Source of the DNA: Pholis gunnellus
Taxonomy: Eukaryota; Chordata; Actinopteri; Perciformes; Pholidae
Assembly: GCA_910591455.2 (NCBI GenBank)
Contig: OU342821.1
Span: 12,338,287 to 12,402,286 of the forward strand
Length of the DNA: 64,000 nucleotides
Direction of reading: 5' to 3'
Shown here: positions 1-38,351 of the stretch, piece by piece
How the letters are laid out: each line of letters starts with the position of its first letter
How positions within the stretch are numbered: the first letter of the stretch is position 1
Program-made: the position numbers and the translations under genes
The notes under the pieces: generated by a model
Told to the model about the DNA's origin: nothing
Database searches by the model: none
Seen by the model: the letters and a program-made list of their open reading frames with translations, nothing else

Positions 1-12
1 TCGGGTACTCAC

Positions 13-25345
<25,333 letters not shown>

Positions 25346-25661
25346 ACAAGAGACACTGGGACAGTGTATTATAACCACAGTCTTTGCATGGGATTATCCA
25401 TCCGCGCAGCACATAGTGAAATCCCTATCATTTGATATTTTGGAATGTTTACACAAGTGTATTTTAGAGCGCTGGAAATTCTGGGATTCCTCTCAGGCAA
25501 TGGCTTCACAGAAACAGGGCCTCGCTTGGTCTAACCACAAACGGCTACTGCTGAGAAACGAGAGCGAGGCAGAGCCAATAATGAGACGCAGAGTTCAGAG
25601 GTTGACTCTGAGGAACTGAAGTTATAAGCTGATCTCTCTCGGTCTCCCATTTTCTTTCTTG

Positions 25662-25774
25662 CTCTCTCTCTCTCTCTCTCTCTCTGTCTTTCTCTTTGCT
25701 TTTGTCTCTCTCTCTCACACACACACACACAAACACATGCACGCATTTTCACACGCACGCACACACACACACAC
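25662..25774. repeat. Compound (CT)n-(CA)n microsatellite
   Basis: A CT run at 25662-25685 is followed by CT (25705-25716), CA (to 25730) and a second CA block (25761-25774). It generates spurious reading frames on both strands. Confidence 0.93.
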
Positions 25775-26200
25775 ATGCAGCAGATCTAATGACCTCAGGC
25801 TTTTGGCCCAGTTTGTGCCATTCCTCGGATACTTCTGCAGTAGACAGATACGCTTCCCTGTAATTACAGCTCCCTTTCATCTCCCTGTCTTAAATCACAT
25901 ACACACAACTGCATGTGTGTGCGCACTCGCTCGCACGCAAACATGAACACACGCTCACAGTGCCACAAAACATCGCAAGCACACAAATATATGGGCACAC
26001 ACACGCCCACGAGCGAGCACGGCTAACTTTCTAACTCTTTGAACACAGGAGGAGGATGAAGCCTATTCGCCACCCCATTTGTCACCTCCAGAACTGTTCT
26101 ATTCTTACCATCGAACCGGTAGACATCAATTATTCACAAGTGTGAAAGAGAGGAGGCAGAGTAATAGAGACAGAGATACAGTGGGAAACAGAAGGTGAGG

Positions 26201-26212
26201 GAGAGAGAGAGA

Positions 26213-26247
<35 letters not shown>
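26201..26247. repeat. (GA)n microsatellite
   Basis: Nearly pure GA with one GGG interruption near 26215. Confidence 0.95.
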
Positions 26248-26250
<3 letters not shown>

Positions 26251-27505
26251 AACAGGGAGAGACGGTGAAAGTAACTCAGCCAGACAGACATAGATTGAGA
26301 CATTGAATTGGAGTTGTGCAGACAGACAGAAACACAGCACGGGAGAACAGAAACAGGAAAGCAGACTGTTCGGATAACAAAAGAGTATATCAGCCCATCA
26401 GTAATTCTTCCATGTCCTTCTATCTACCCGCCTCCATGTCCTGTGTGGACACGCCGGAGCCTTGTTGTCTGACAGAGGTTGTCTCCTGGATGCTTTGGGA
26501 GCACTAAATAATGTCTCGGCCGAGCAGATATCTCCTCACCATGTCTCTCTAATGTTATCTCTCCCTCCATACCTGCCACAGATTGCAGTTGATTGCTCGG
26601 AAATGAAAGGGCAGGGGGAGCCAATCAGAAAATGGCCAAAGCCAGCCTCACCACGCTAGTTGGTCCGTGTGCCGTTATGAAAGTGTTTGTGCATGTGTGG
26701 TATGATGCTGGGTGAGTGAGTGCTTCACATCAGAAAAGAAAAAAAAAAGTTCTAACTTCTCTTTTTCCTTGGCTCCTAATCGGCTGCTAATTGAGCAGAG
26801 GCAGTAAAACCTCAAGTGACCTCTGACCTTTAAGAGCAACCGCTTCTTTTGTGTTCCTTTGTGTTCGTGTGGGTGCAATGAAGAGCTGGAACAAGATTAG
26901 AGCTGTTTTGATCAACTTTCATCTTTTGCCATCTAACCCAGAAAAGAAAAAAAAACGTTGTCAAGCTTTTCATCAGTTATGTCTTTATGAAGGTGGTGAC
27001 TCTTTAATGTAGAAGTCTATTTTGGCAGACCTTGGGTTAGTCTGTTCTTTTCTGCTCCATAGTCCACCCACATCCTCAGCCAGGGGACCCTGACCCAGAA
27101 ACAGGCAAAGAGAGCCAAGGAAACTCATTAAAGATTGTGTTAGCCTTCTTTCACCCTCCATTCCCATTATCTCTCCATCTCTCTCTCCCTCCTGGCTCCC
27201 TCGTTCTGTCGAACTGTGAGGCAGAGAGATCTGAAACAGCCATGAAAGCGTCGCTCCCTTACACACTGCGAGACGAGCGCCTCACACGCTCACACATATG
27301 CACCCGCGCAGGCATTAATGCGCACAGAAGGCACACACAAACTTGCTCACAGATATTCGAATTCATCAACTTCCTCAGTGCGAGAAATAATAAATTCAAG
27401 TGAATGGAACGAGCCCTCCAGTGAAAAATCTGCCTCGAAATGAAAAAAGACGCCACGTGACTAAATGAAAGACCCCGACTCCTTCCAATCACACTGCCCC
27501 CCTCA

Positions 27506-27523
27506 AACACACACACACACACA
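27506..27523. repeat. Short (CA)n microsatellite
   Basis: About 9 CA units, flanked by C-rich sequence. Confidence 0.9.
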
Positions 27524-30002
27524 ACCACACCCCCTAAAACCCAACACCCAGCATCTCCCTCCTCCCTCCCTGGTGAACAGAATACCGAGAGATACAAGAA
27601 GCTCAGAGAGAAACAATTTTTTTCTGGCTCCTTCTCGCACTGTCTCCATTCACATACAATGACTAAACAGTTCCAAACAGACAACACTTTGGAGGTTTTG
27701 GCCACGCCACGATGATGCAATCTTTGTGGATACGCGCAGCTACGGCGGGTATAATCGCAAACCTAATAGCCAAGAACATATTACAATACTCCTACCAATC
27801 AAATATGCATTGTGAAAAAATGTTCCCTCTCTTTTTTTAAGTGTCATATCCCTTTAATAGGAACATTAATATGGCATGCCTCCACTGTTTGATATGCAAT
27901 GTGGATTTTTCGGAGCATTTGTAATTCTGTGGCTTGATTTTAATCAGAAAATTTGCCTCCATATTGAGTGTTTAAAATTTAATGAAATATGTCCTCGAAG
28001 CACTTTTATTCAAATTGTATTTTGCTCTGTAATTGGGGTGAGTTTTCCTAACTCGTATTGTAAGTCTTATTAGTGAATATTTTAAGACTCAAATTGAATA
28101 TTAGTTGAATTTTATATCAGCTCCACATCCCAACTACAAAAGGTTTTGAAGATAAATGAGCTGCATGTTGCCCTCCAAATACAGTTAATGAATGAATGAA
28201 ATGTGCCCCCTTGCATTGTTGCTGAATTTATCAGGTAGAGGGCAAATTGGTTTGAAGAAAAAAAAACAATGTAAAGAAGGATAAGAAGGAATCAAATGAA
28301 TCAAAGATTAGCAAGTGGTGGAGGTATGAGAGGGTCTTGGCAGTCAGCCCCTCTTTGGCTTGAGTCAACTCCAATAACTGCGGGAGTTGAGCAATATTAA
28401 GGGATGATTACATTATGGACACGAGTAAATTAAAGGCAAACCTCAACGCGGGCACAGCTGCATATCGAAGCAGTCTCGCAGATAAGACACAGCGAGCTGT
28501 AATAGAAATTTGCACAAAGAGTCACTTCTTGAGCTAAAAAAAAAAAAAAAAGAGTATCTGTGTAACATAAATACATAAACTGTTGCATAAAGAATTGCAC
28601 AACGCCCACACCAAACACAAGCACGCAGAAATCCACATTTCATATTTGAAGTTTGAGTTTGCACCCTGTAGCACTTTGGTCTATTCAGGAGGTGGTAAAC
28701 AGCTCGACCTGTCCGATTTGCCAAAGTCCGAGTTTCCGACAGTGCGCTCCTCATTTCTTCTGCACGTTCACGTTGACAGTGTTTTCATTTAACGTTGTCT
28801 GGGAGACTATCAGCTCTCTGAATCTTAGACACAACAAGGGCTTAATGACTAGCTTATATCAATAGTTTCCATTAGAAACGAGCACTGGCTGGCTATAAAA
28901 AGAAGCATCCAGTGATTGCAGTTTAAGTATTATTTAAAATGAGCTACAGCAATGCCTCCTGATCATTATTACTCCTAACTACTGCTATCAGTACACCACT
29001 TTTACTGGACCATCAATACCTTAGTCACATTAATGAGGTCCATTGTGCTGAGAACAGTATAAACGGATGACAAGGCATCCACAACACATTAGAGATCGAG
29101 CCAGTGTTCAGGCTGCGATGAATTCGTCCTGGGCTTTAGCTGCTGCTCTGTTGCCTTTTCACAAATGCACTTCAGACCATAAATTCTCCGGTAATTTTAC
29201 ATTTTGACATCACGTGTCAACAGGAGGCCAAAGTCGATTTTGCACGAAAGATGCTCTGGAACGTTGCCAACTCAAGACCTAGAAAGATTTCTGCAGAGTG
29301 AGCAAAGGTAGCATTTCAAGGCACGAGTTCACACGAGATTATTATGAACCAATTCACCAACAATGCGAGTCCATCTAGGTTGGTACACTGGAGATAAGGT
29401 CACCAAATCAAATCCAAATCAAGCAGACGGAGACAAATAGAGACAGTTAGATGTGATACTGATACAAACAAAAATACACCATGTATGCCCTATAGACCGT
29501 GTATAGTTGATACATCACCTGTTTTCCTGTACGTCTGTGCTGAATATTTGTAAGACTGTATTTCTTAAACCATATATATGTGAGTGTCTACGATAACAGC
29601 TTCTGAATGCTGGGCTCTGACACCACTGTGCAAGATAAGCTCTCTCTCTATTCTCTCTGTACTCACGTAGATTTATTGTCCCAAAGAAAGCACTGTATCA
29701 GTGGGGCCAATGTTTCCCTTCAATCAGGAGAGAGTCAAGCATGAACGAGGATGAACACTGGCATAAATCTTCCCCCTCCTCATTCCTGTTTTATTCCTAT
29801 TTATCCTCTTCACCCTCTGCTCTGTCCCACTTGCCTTCTCCCTGTCACTTTTCTTTCCACTCACCCTTCTCATCATTCTTATATACATTCCCGCTTCAGA
29901 TCGAGAAAAAAGGTCGGTAAGTGGTTGGCCAGATAGACAACGGGGAGTTTTACTAGCCAATGTTTTGCTATGCCGCAATGGGGAAGGACAAGGGGTGGTT
30001 TG

Positions 30003-30041
30003 CAGCTGAGTGGTCAAGCAGAATAATAAACCACTCAGCTG
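30003..30041. repeat. Perfect 12-bp inverted repeat with 15-nt loop
   Basis: CAGCTGAGTGGT (30003-30014) is mirrored by ACCACTCAGCTG (30030-30041). Each arm contains a CAGCTG E-box core. Confidence 0.9.
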
Positions 30042-33000
30042 TCATGTCAATTGAAGCAGGATAAACAGACTGTCAATCAGATCTACCTATAAATGTACTT
30101 TGAGCACACCTACCCATTATATTGAGTGAACATAAATCAATAGTAACGACCTCTTCCAGTCAATATGTGTTAGTATTGGACCCATACATCCCAGCGGCTT
30201 AAATCAATATGTATGGCTGTTGTTTTTAAAGCAAAATCCTTTAGAAGCATCATGAGAAACAGGCAAAGTGAGCAGAGGCTTACTTCCACTCTAATGTCTC
30301 TTTCCAGCCAAGTGCTTTACAAACACTAATGTGTCTACACACATTGTCTGCAGGGCCCCATCTAACGCTTGGCTGCAGCAGGTATTTATTGATTACTGTT
30401 GGGGGGCCAGTGACCCCTCCCTCGCCCTGTCCTATCTGAGCCTTTTTTTGCTGGGGCGTGCTAAGTACACTCATATTTCATCTCTGGGGAATCCCGCCAT
30501 CACACAACCTATAGCAAGACAGACGAAATCGTGAAAAAACAGTCCTGGAAGTTAAAAGTCAGGTGGCTCCAACGCTGACCTCCAAACCGGTTCACAGCTC
30601 ATAGTCGTTCCATTGCTGGCCAGACAACGACCTGGAGAGAACCCTTGCACACTAAAACCGCCAAATAAACCAAATGAATAATTCAATCAGGGCATTATAA
30701 AGCGGTCCAATTCATGGGTCTTATCTTTACCAGAGTATGTGATGTAATTGGGAAAATGAATCTGCACACAAATTGATTCAGCCCGCTGCAGTAAAGCGCA
30801 AACACTCGGCTAAAAAAGAAAGCAGCCGCAGAACTGAGGAGTGGGCCTGAAGATAAGCATTTCGAATCCATCTACCAAGAAATGGGCATATAAGCGATAA
30901 ACAGTACACGATGGGCCCTTCCCCCCCTTTTCATCCATCTCCAGTGGTGACCATAAGTTGTTAAAAAGACAGAAAAAGAGGAGAAGGGTCATATAAAAGT
31001 AATATATTGTAAACACAGTCATAAAGTGAATTGATTTCAGGGCCCAGAACCATGCCTCTCTTTCTGCAGCCAGTTATGTCTTTCTCATTGGAGGTGTTTA
31101 CACGTTCTCTCTGGTCCTTATCCCTGACCTTCACATGGTCCTCTCTGGCTGCACTCTGGCAGGAGGCAGCTGGCGGTTGCCAGGGTCATGCTAGGCCTTG
31201 GCCACTGTCTATCCATTCACACCACAGAGCCAGGAAGGGCAAGGTCAAAACATCATGATGATTAAGGCTCATCGTTTACTTCTTTTTTTTTTTTAATGTT
31301 ATTTCTTAAAAGGCAGTTGTTGTCAACTGATATTCCGAAAGAACACAGACTAATCTGCATTCTTTAAATTGCCAAAGTGGAATTGACATCAATACTGTCT
31401 ATATGCGTGTGAAGACCAGTGTAGGTCTCTCATCTTCGACGAGAAAAGGTCACATTGCTTGGAAGCACAAACAAGTAATTATCACTGGCAATTACAAAGC
31501 CTTTAGCCGCATGTTTTCCCTTCCTTTCATCTTTTATACTAAGATTATGTGTTGGTGTACACACTGATTAGTTGTACATCCTGAAAGTGGCTATCAATTA
31601 AAAGCGTTTTAATGCACGACCATCTATTCATTGTTATTTAGGGATCTGGTTATTTTATCGCTCTTATTCGCAATCTCACAATCTCTGTTATTCTGCCGCT
31701 TGTCTAAACGTTTTCCTGCTCTCTCTCCAGTAGAGATGGTTTTTCAGCGCACTCTCTCTCTCTGCACTGTATATTCCCTATTCTCCTCTGCCCTCTACCC
31801 ATTTGCTCCCTCCTGGATGAAAAGCCATTTTGGTGGTTGATTGGAGAATGATGCTGCTACTTAGAGAGTCACTCCATCAGCACCGAGGGAGGAGAGAGAA
31901 AGGAGAGAGAGAAAAGCTCAGGAGGAGTAGTGACTCCCTGGGGCGCTGTAGCTGTGATGGGTGAGCTGTCAAACGCCCCATTGTCCAAATTACCCAGCAA
32001 GCACCATGTCACCACCCGGGACTAATTTACGGTGCAGTGCAGTGCGGCACAGACATCGCTCTGTGAGTGGAGTCCGCGGGAGAGACAAGCGAGGTGAAGG
32101 GGTGTAAGCAAGGAGTGGGGGGGGTCCGACCTAACACCTTCCAAAGAGGTAGAACAGGGCGTCAAACGCAGACAGTCCCAATACAAACCACAATTAACGT
32201 CATGCAGGCTTTCTGTTTGCTGTCTTTCTGCTTCAAGGCCTCAATGACAGGTGTCAATATGAATATCTGTTATGCCCCTGTGCCTCCCGGCCCACCCACT
32301 GCTTGCCAAAAAACACACATTCACTGATGCACAAACACTTTAATACAGCTTTAAAGCAGCCACTGCCTACAGAAGCCTCTTGCTTGACTTCCCTTGCGGT
32401 CATAACGACTGGTCCTTTTAGCACAAACTGGCATGCCCATTCACTTGTCACACGTCACACCCCTGGGTGCCCCAAAGTCAGACAGGGCTACCCAATCCTA
32501 CCCAATGCTGACCGGTGGACTGTGCAGTGGAGTGGTTCTTGTCAGAGCAGACATGTCGCACTCTCTGACCCCTCACTGTGCCCAATGGTTTGATGCAATG
32601 CCTCTACTTTGGCTAATTGGCCCAGAGCAGCGGGCAGCCCCATTCTGCCGCCAAGCAAAAGGCCAAAAGATCAGAATGCAAAACATACAAAGAGACGGAC
32701 GACAATAGGAACACAGGATCATCATGGATGAACTCTGGAAAATAAATGGTGAATGTAAAGAAGGGTCGACTTGACATCTTGCCAGAAGTCACAAAAGAGA
32801 CAGTGAGGCCTGAGAAAGGTTCCCTTTAATAGAACATAAAAATCCCATCTCCTGGCAGAAGAAGTGGTCCTAAGAATCAAGGAACAAGCAGTACATGATG
32901 ACACAAAAACTCAAAAATGGTTTGCCTGATCTAGCGCCATTCACAAACACAGCAAACTTTGTAGAGTGAATTGCTAAATATATATTTATTTAAACACAAT

Positions 33001-34206
33001 AACAGACAAAATCAACAACAAATTAATTTTCTGTGTTGAATTACAATCATGAAAGGACAATGTGTCAATCGGCTCATCTTCCAAATGTGTATATACCTAC
33101 ATTTATATTTTACTTACACTCTACTACTACCAACTTCTACTAACTAGTTTGCAGCAATAGGTTTACAGTGATAGATAGCATGCAAATCACACCAATGCGC
33201 AGGAATTTTCCAATGTGATAATTGATAATGATAATTAAGACAAATGTATTCCTCTGTTGTATTACGATAGATAAAAACCTATCCTGTAAGAGAGTGATCA
33301 TCTTGCGACCTTTCATCCTCATTTCAAATACCTTCGCCTTTTGAAACTCAGCTGCTTTGAATTGCACTGCTCCTGCACTGCACTGCTAACAACTGAGAAG
33401 TCATGTTCTTACATGTGATTTGTAACATAGTGTAATTTCATGGCAATACCTTTTCTTTTAACTTCAAGTGTGAATGCCGGACTTTTGAATTGAATAGACC
33501 ATTATTCTTTTATAATACTGATTACAGGCTAGAGAGGACATATAGATATGGATTGTGACTAGGATAATTGTCGGTCCAAATGACAGCCCAGTCAGTCCTT
33601 CCATAACATGTTCTCAATATAAGAATGCCATTTTGCAGAGGAATATGTGCCATCCCCTACATATGCATACACACTTCACACATATATATACCCTGAAGCA
33701 CTCAAATGTCCAACCCTCCTCACACAAAACATCCCTGGCAGAACTTTATCTGAAGGACATTACAGAATGGAAGTGTGTCAGAATGTGTGAGACACAGTCC
33801 CCAGAGCACAGTCTATTCTCCATGTCTGTCACTGAATCTGGCTGCCTGCTTAATCCCCTGAGAGACTCTCTCACACACACACACACAGCCTCCATACTCA
33901 CATCAACCTCCTAAATCTCATTCTCACCATCTCGTCAATCAAATTGCGTGGTGGGAAGCCACGAAAAAAGACATATGCTGCGCTTTAAGAAGTTCTCCTT
34001 TGTCTTTAAATGTTCTCTCTCGAGAACTGTATCCTCTCTTGTGTCCCCAACCCCTCTGCTGAGCTGAATGTAGGAACCTGCAGCCATCTACTAAAGACCT
34101 CAGATGTAATGGGAAATGAGAAGATCAGGATTTACTGTATGCCGTAACACACCAAACATGGGCCTGTGCCCTAATGCAGGCTTTAATGGTGTAACTGTGG
34201 GTGAGC

Positions 34207-34220
34207 GGGGGGGGGGGGGG
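34207..34220. repeat. Poly-G run (14)
   Basis: Fourteen consecutive G on the plus strand. Confidence 0.95.
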
Positions 34221-34362
34221 AGGGTAGCCTACGTGTTTGCCTGCGTGTACATGTGTCTATGTGTGATGGCTGAATTAATGTGACAAGGCAGATGTAATGC
34301 AGAATCATAAATCTTAGCCCCGGGATCAGCAGAGGCAGAGCAGGAGGTGATATATTAAAGGG

Positions 34363-34474
34363 CACACACACACACACACCGCCGTTATGATGCTGATAAT
34401 AAAAACAAGACCCCAGCCTCGCAATAGCCTGCTAATAGACATGACTCTATATCTGGCCCCGAGGGTTATGACAT

Positions 34475-34524
<50 letters not shown>

Positions 34525-34541
34525 ACACACACACACACACA
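34363..34541. repeat. (CA)n microsatellite cluster
   Basis: A short CA run at 34363-34379 is followed by a long one at 34476-34541 with a single AAT interruption near 34521-34523. Confidence 0.95.
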
Positions 34542-36641
34542 CAAAACACAAACTCTATCCGCTTTTCCAGCAATTTATTATGCTGCTTTGAGCCCAACAG
34601 CTCAAGTGTTAGATATGGTTGTAATACTGTTAAAATCTTAATGCGGTTACACAAGCTTGCTGTTGTACGACATGCAAATTCTTTACTTACTGTGTAGAGC
34701 GCATTGGATGGGGCTCTGAAAACACATGACAGCATTTCTGTTGAGAATACTGTAGCAAAAACACAGACGAACGCTAACCAGTGTTACTGTAAATTCACAA
34801 GCCTCGCTGTCAAAAGCACTCTGACCAGCTGATCGGTAATCAGACTGTTTCTAAACAGACTGCTCAGCAAACTCTGACAGCTGTCCCTCTCAAATCAGAT
34901 GGTCTGTCACTGTAAATGCACCACTGATGCATTTTTATTGTGCCCCCACAGACCTGATTGTTGCTTCTAATCACGATTGTCATACCATACTATAAAAGCT
35001 GATCTATGTACATTTACCTTCATTTCTAATGCATTCAATGGGTTTCCTGTGGATTGCTTGGGATTTATAAGGCTTTGATGCTGCTGGTGAAGAGCATGAG
35101 TCATCATCACACTTGCACACATGCAGTGGGCTGGGCTGGTTCAGCAGCAGACATATTTTCCCATGAATTCAAATAATAATGAATGCAACTCCTCATACAG
35201 TATGTGCACTCCTGAGAACGACATACAAATACATCTCATTGGGCTTGCATCCTTACAACGGCAACATGCCTGTTCTTTCATATGGGCAAGGTGCATTAAA
35301 GAATATTTCCCTTGCATCAGGATATTTGAGTTTATGGCCTATGTGCTGAGCACACTCGTATGAGAAGGGCAGTACAGGTACTCAGCGGGAATCACAACAT
35401 GTTTAGCTGTCTCACAATAGTCTTGTGCCGTAGAATTTGCCCATTGTTTCTTCCTGCGTGTTTATTCAAGGGTAGCCAGGATGCATGCTGGGCTTATTCC
35501 TAAAATGAAAAAAATCTTTGTAAGCGTTCGGGAGGAATTGCAACATGCTGGTTGCTGCACAGAACTGCAGAAGGCTGCTGGCTTTGTTGTTTTGTACAGT
35601 ACCTGCGAACACTTTAGGAAGGGAGTTTGCACGCACTTGGTTCATTTGGGGTCCACCCTGACATGCAAAGCCCTTTTTTTCGTATTGTGGAATATAAACC
35701 CAGTCCTGTAGCACAAAATACTTTGAGTCGGGTTTTGGCAAATCAACATATTAGGCTCGTTATACTGGCTATAACGGGAACAACAAAAAAGCTGTTGTCT
35801 CAGCCCATTTCACACAGTTCTTTTCCCTTGTAATATTGGCTGGTAGAGGAATGACAACATAGCCGCTATTACACATTGGATCGGGTATCATATTCCCATT
35901 GGCTCTTATACTGTACACTACACCATATCCAGCTTGGATCATCGATTGCAAGCCAAATAGCCACTTCTGTCTGATACCACTGCCCTCCCTGCCTTCAGCT
36001 CCCATGCATGGTTGTTTGGATAAGAGGAGAGCTTCCAGAAAAGATCACAAATGAACAGTAATTGTGCCGCTTCTTTATGGTACAATAAACACTGACACAA
36101 GTGGACATATGAGGGCCATGCCTACACACACATGAACACAGATTTTCACTGGGACCCTGTTCAAACACGGTATCAGAGCATCAGATATATCCGGACTGTT
36201 TCTATATCTATATCTAAAGACTTTTGTTTTTGTGTTTGGGTGCTTTGTCTTGGCGTGCAAATACTGCAGAGAGAAGGCCTTTCTTCATTAGTGGTCCCAT
36301 GCATCCCCAACCACGTCACGATGAGCCCTGAGTGATCAGATCCTGGCGTGTTCTCATTGCATTTTCGGTGCATTCATATTTGTATTTAGAGACACACAGA
36401 CTCAAAAATTCACACGTATAGACAAGTGTCAAAGAAAAAAAAAACAGAATAAATGGGTGGAAATATATAACAAATGCAAATGCATCCATAAAGGGAACAA
36501 AAGCTCAGATATTAGTGCCAATATGTCCAGAAAAAGCTATTATATTATAACATATACACTATATTGACATAGAGATTCATTGTTCAAAACAGACACAGAG
36601 AAACACTCCCTCACATGCGTTACACATGCGCACACATACAT

Positions 36642-36642
<1 letters not shown>

Positions 36643-36672
<30 letters not shown>
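36643..36672. repeat. (CA)n microsatellite
   Basis: Fifteen CA units. Confidence 0.97.
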
Positions 36673-36678
<6 letters not shown>

Positions 36679-36788
36679 CGTAAGCACGCACAGACCTCAC
36701 ACCTGTTAATGGATGTGTTAAGAGGCAAAAACACTTGGTGGGATGGAGGGCAGTTAGTGTGTGTTTGTTTTGTGTGAGTATTAAGGGA

Positions 36789-37062
36789 GGGGGGGGGGGG
36801 GGGGGACTGCATTAGGAAATCACACACCCAGCTCCACTCACCAGGGGACTTCTGTCAGCCTGTGATTTTGCCATGTACCCCTCCCAGCTCTCTCCACTCC
36901 TCTGCTGCTCACTACTGAAATAGGTCAACCACATATAATGGAAGGGCAATGAGGAGCAAGTCTGTGCACCCCCCCCCCCCCCCACCCTGCCCCTCGGCAC
37001 TCCCTCACCCGTTACCTCAACCATCTAGCAGCCGAAAACAAGCTATGGTCCCCCCCCCCCCC
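36789..37062. repeat. Cluster of poly-G and poly-C runs
   Basis: G17 (36789-36805), C15 (36969-36983) and C13 (37050-37062) lie within 275 bp. The G run and the C runs are mutually complementary, so one strand could fold back on itself. The intervening sequence is unique. Confidence 0.93.
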
Positions 37063-38321
37063 ATGGACACACGGAGGCTGGCTGAGGGGAGACGGGCACA
37101 GCCAGCCACAACATGCCAACCTCCCAGCCACAACATGCATTTACACAGCCACGCTTGAACAGAGCGGGTTCCAGGCTATCGTAAGGAATGAGCACATTCA
37201 CCAGACAAAAAAAATGAAAAAACGGCTTAAAATGCTCATCTCTGCAACATTAAATGACAACGGAAAATTGGAAAAATTGAATAATGGATACTGTGTGTAT
37301 TGTGTGGAACTGTTTGCAATCACCAAATGGTTTATCGCTCACTATAGGGAGCAGGAGATGGCGGAGGGGAGAGGTGGAGGCTTGCAAAGAAGCACGTTTA
37401 CTGGGACGGCAATGCTCCAACAATAAATGGACACTCCACCAAATGTGCGTGTCAAAGTCAATTCAATAGCCACAAGGAGTACAACATAGCCTATGAAAAC
37501 AGCTGCATACAGTCTTCTATAGAGAAAATTACACAAGTGACATCACCCAGGTATCTCAACTCGATCTATCTAATGGATTTGCATTATGGGAAGTGTACGT
37601 TCCAGTATTTCTTGATTGAAGTCAGAATATGTTGGCCTGGCCTATCCTCCCTCTCTTCTACTTATCTTACTTCTATACTTTGCATCTCCCTGCACTCTCA
37701 ACTCGTGTTGTCTTTTCTCCGCAGTCTCTACTGGCTATGACCTTTTCTCCAGTGGAACAGGATACTGCCCATCTCCATCTTCCTCATGCATTAATGATCT
37801 GTGGTAAGCTGAGGGCATCAGTCTGACTCTCAGCCTGTCCGCTGCTCACCCACTTCCAAGGACGGAGCTCAGCCAGAGCCGCGCTCAGCCACATTCCCTG
37901 TCACCCACAGGGAAATGCAGATAAATAGCCACAGATAGCGATAGCTCCGCAGTCTAAAAAGTGGATGCTGCCCCTTCTCATCTCTACTGCATACATCTCT
38001 TTGACACTCCCCAGTGGCAGATATCTAAAATACTGCAGCAGAGAGATGACAGCAGGCAACAGACATAAAGAAACTCAGCCAATTATCCTGGTTTCATACT
38101 GAACCTCACTGCAGACACGAGCAGCTGAAATGAGGTTTGTCCATGGGGTAGCAATGCAAATTATTCTCTTTCATACTTTCTGTTTGTCAATATTTAATAT
38201 AAACTATGACGATAAGAGCTAAAATGCATTCATCCACCATTTAATGCATGTATCCCCTATTTGTAAGCTATGCCTGATGTCCTTTTCCCAGAATAGCAGC
38301 TCTTCCTGAAAGATCCCCAAA

Positions 38322-38351
38322 TTGCTCTTCTGGCAAAAGCTAGAAGAGCAA
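38322..38351. repeat. Perfect 10-bp inverted repeat
   Basis: TTGCTCTTCT and AGAAGAGCAA are separated by 10 nt. It is probably a chance hairpin. Confidence 0.7.
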
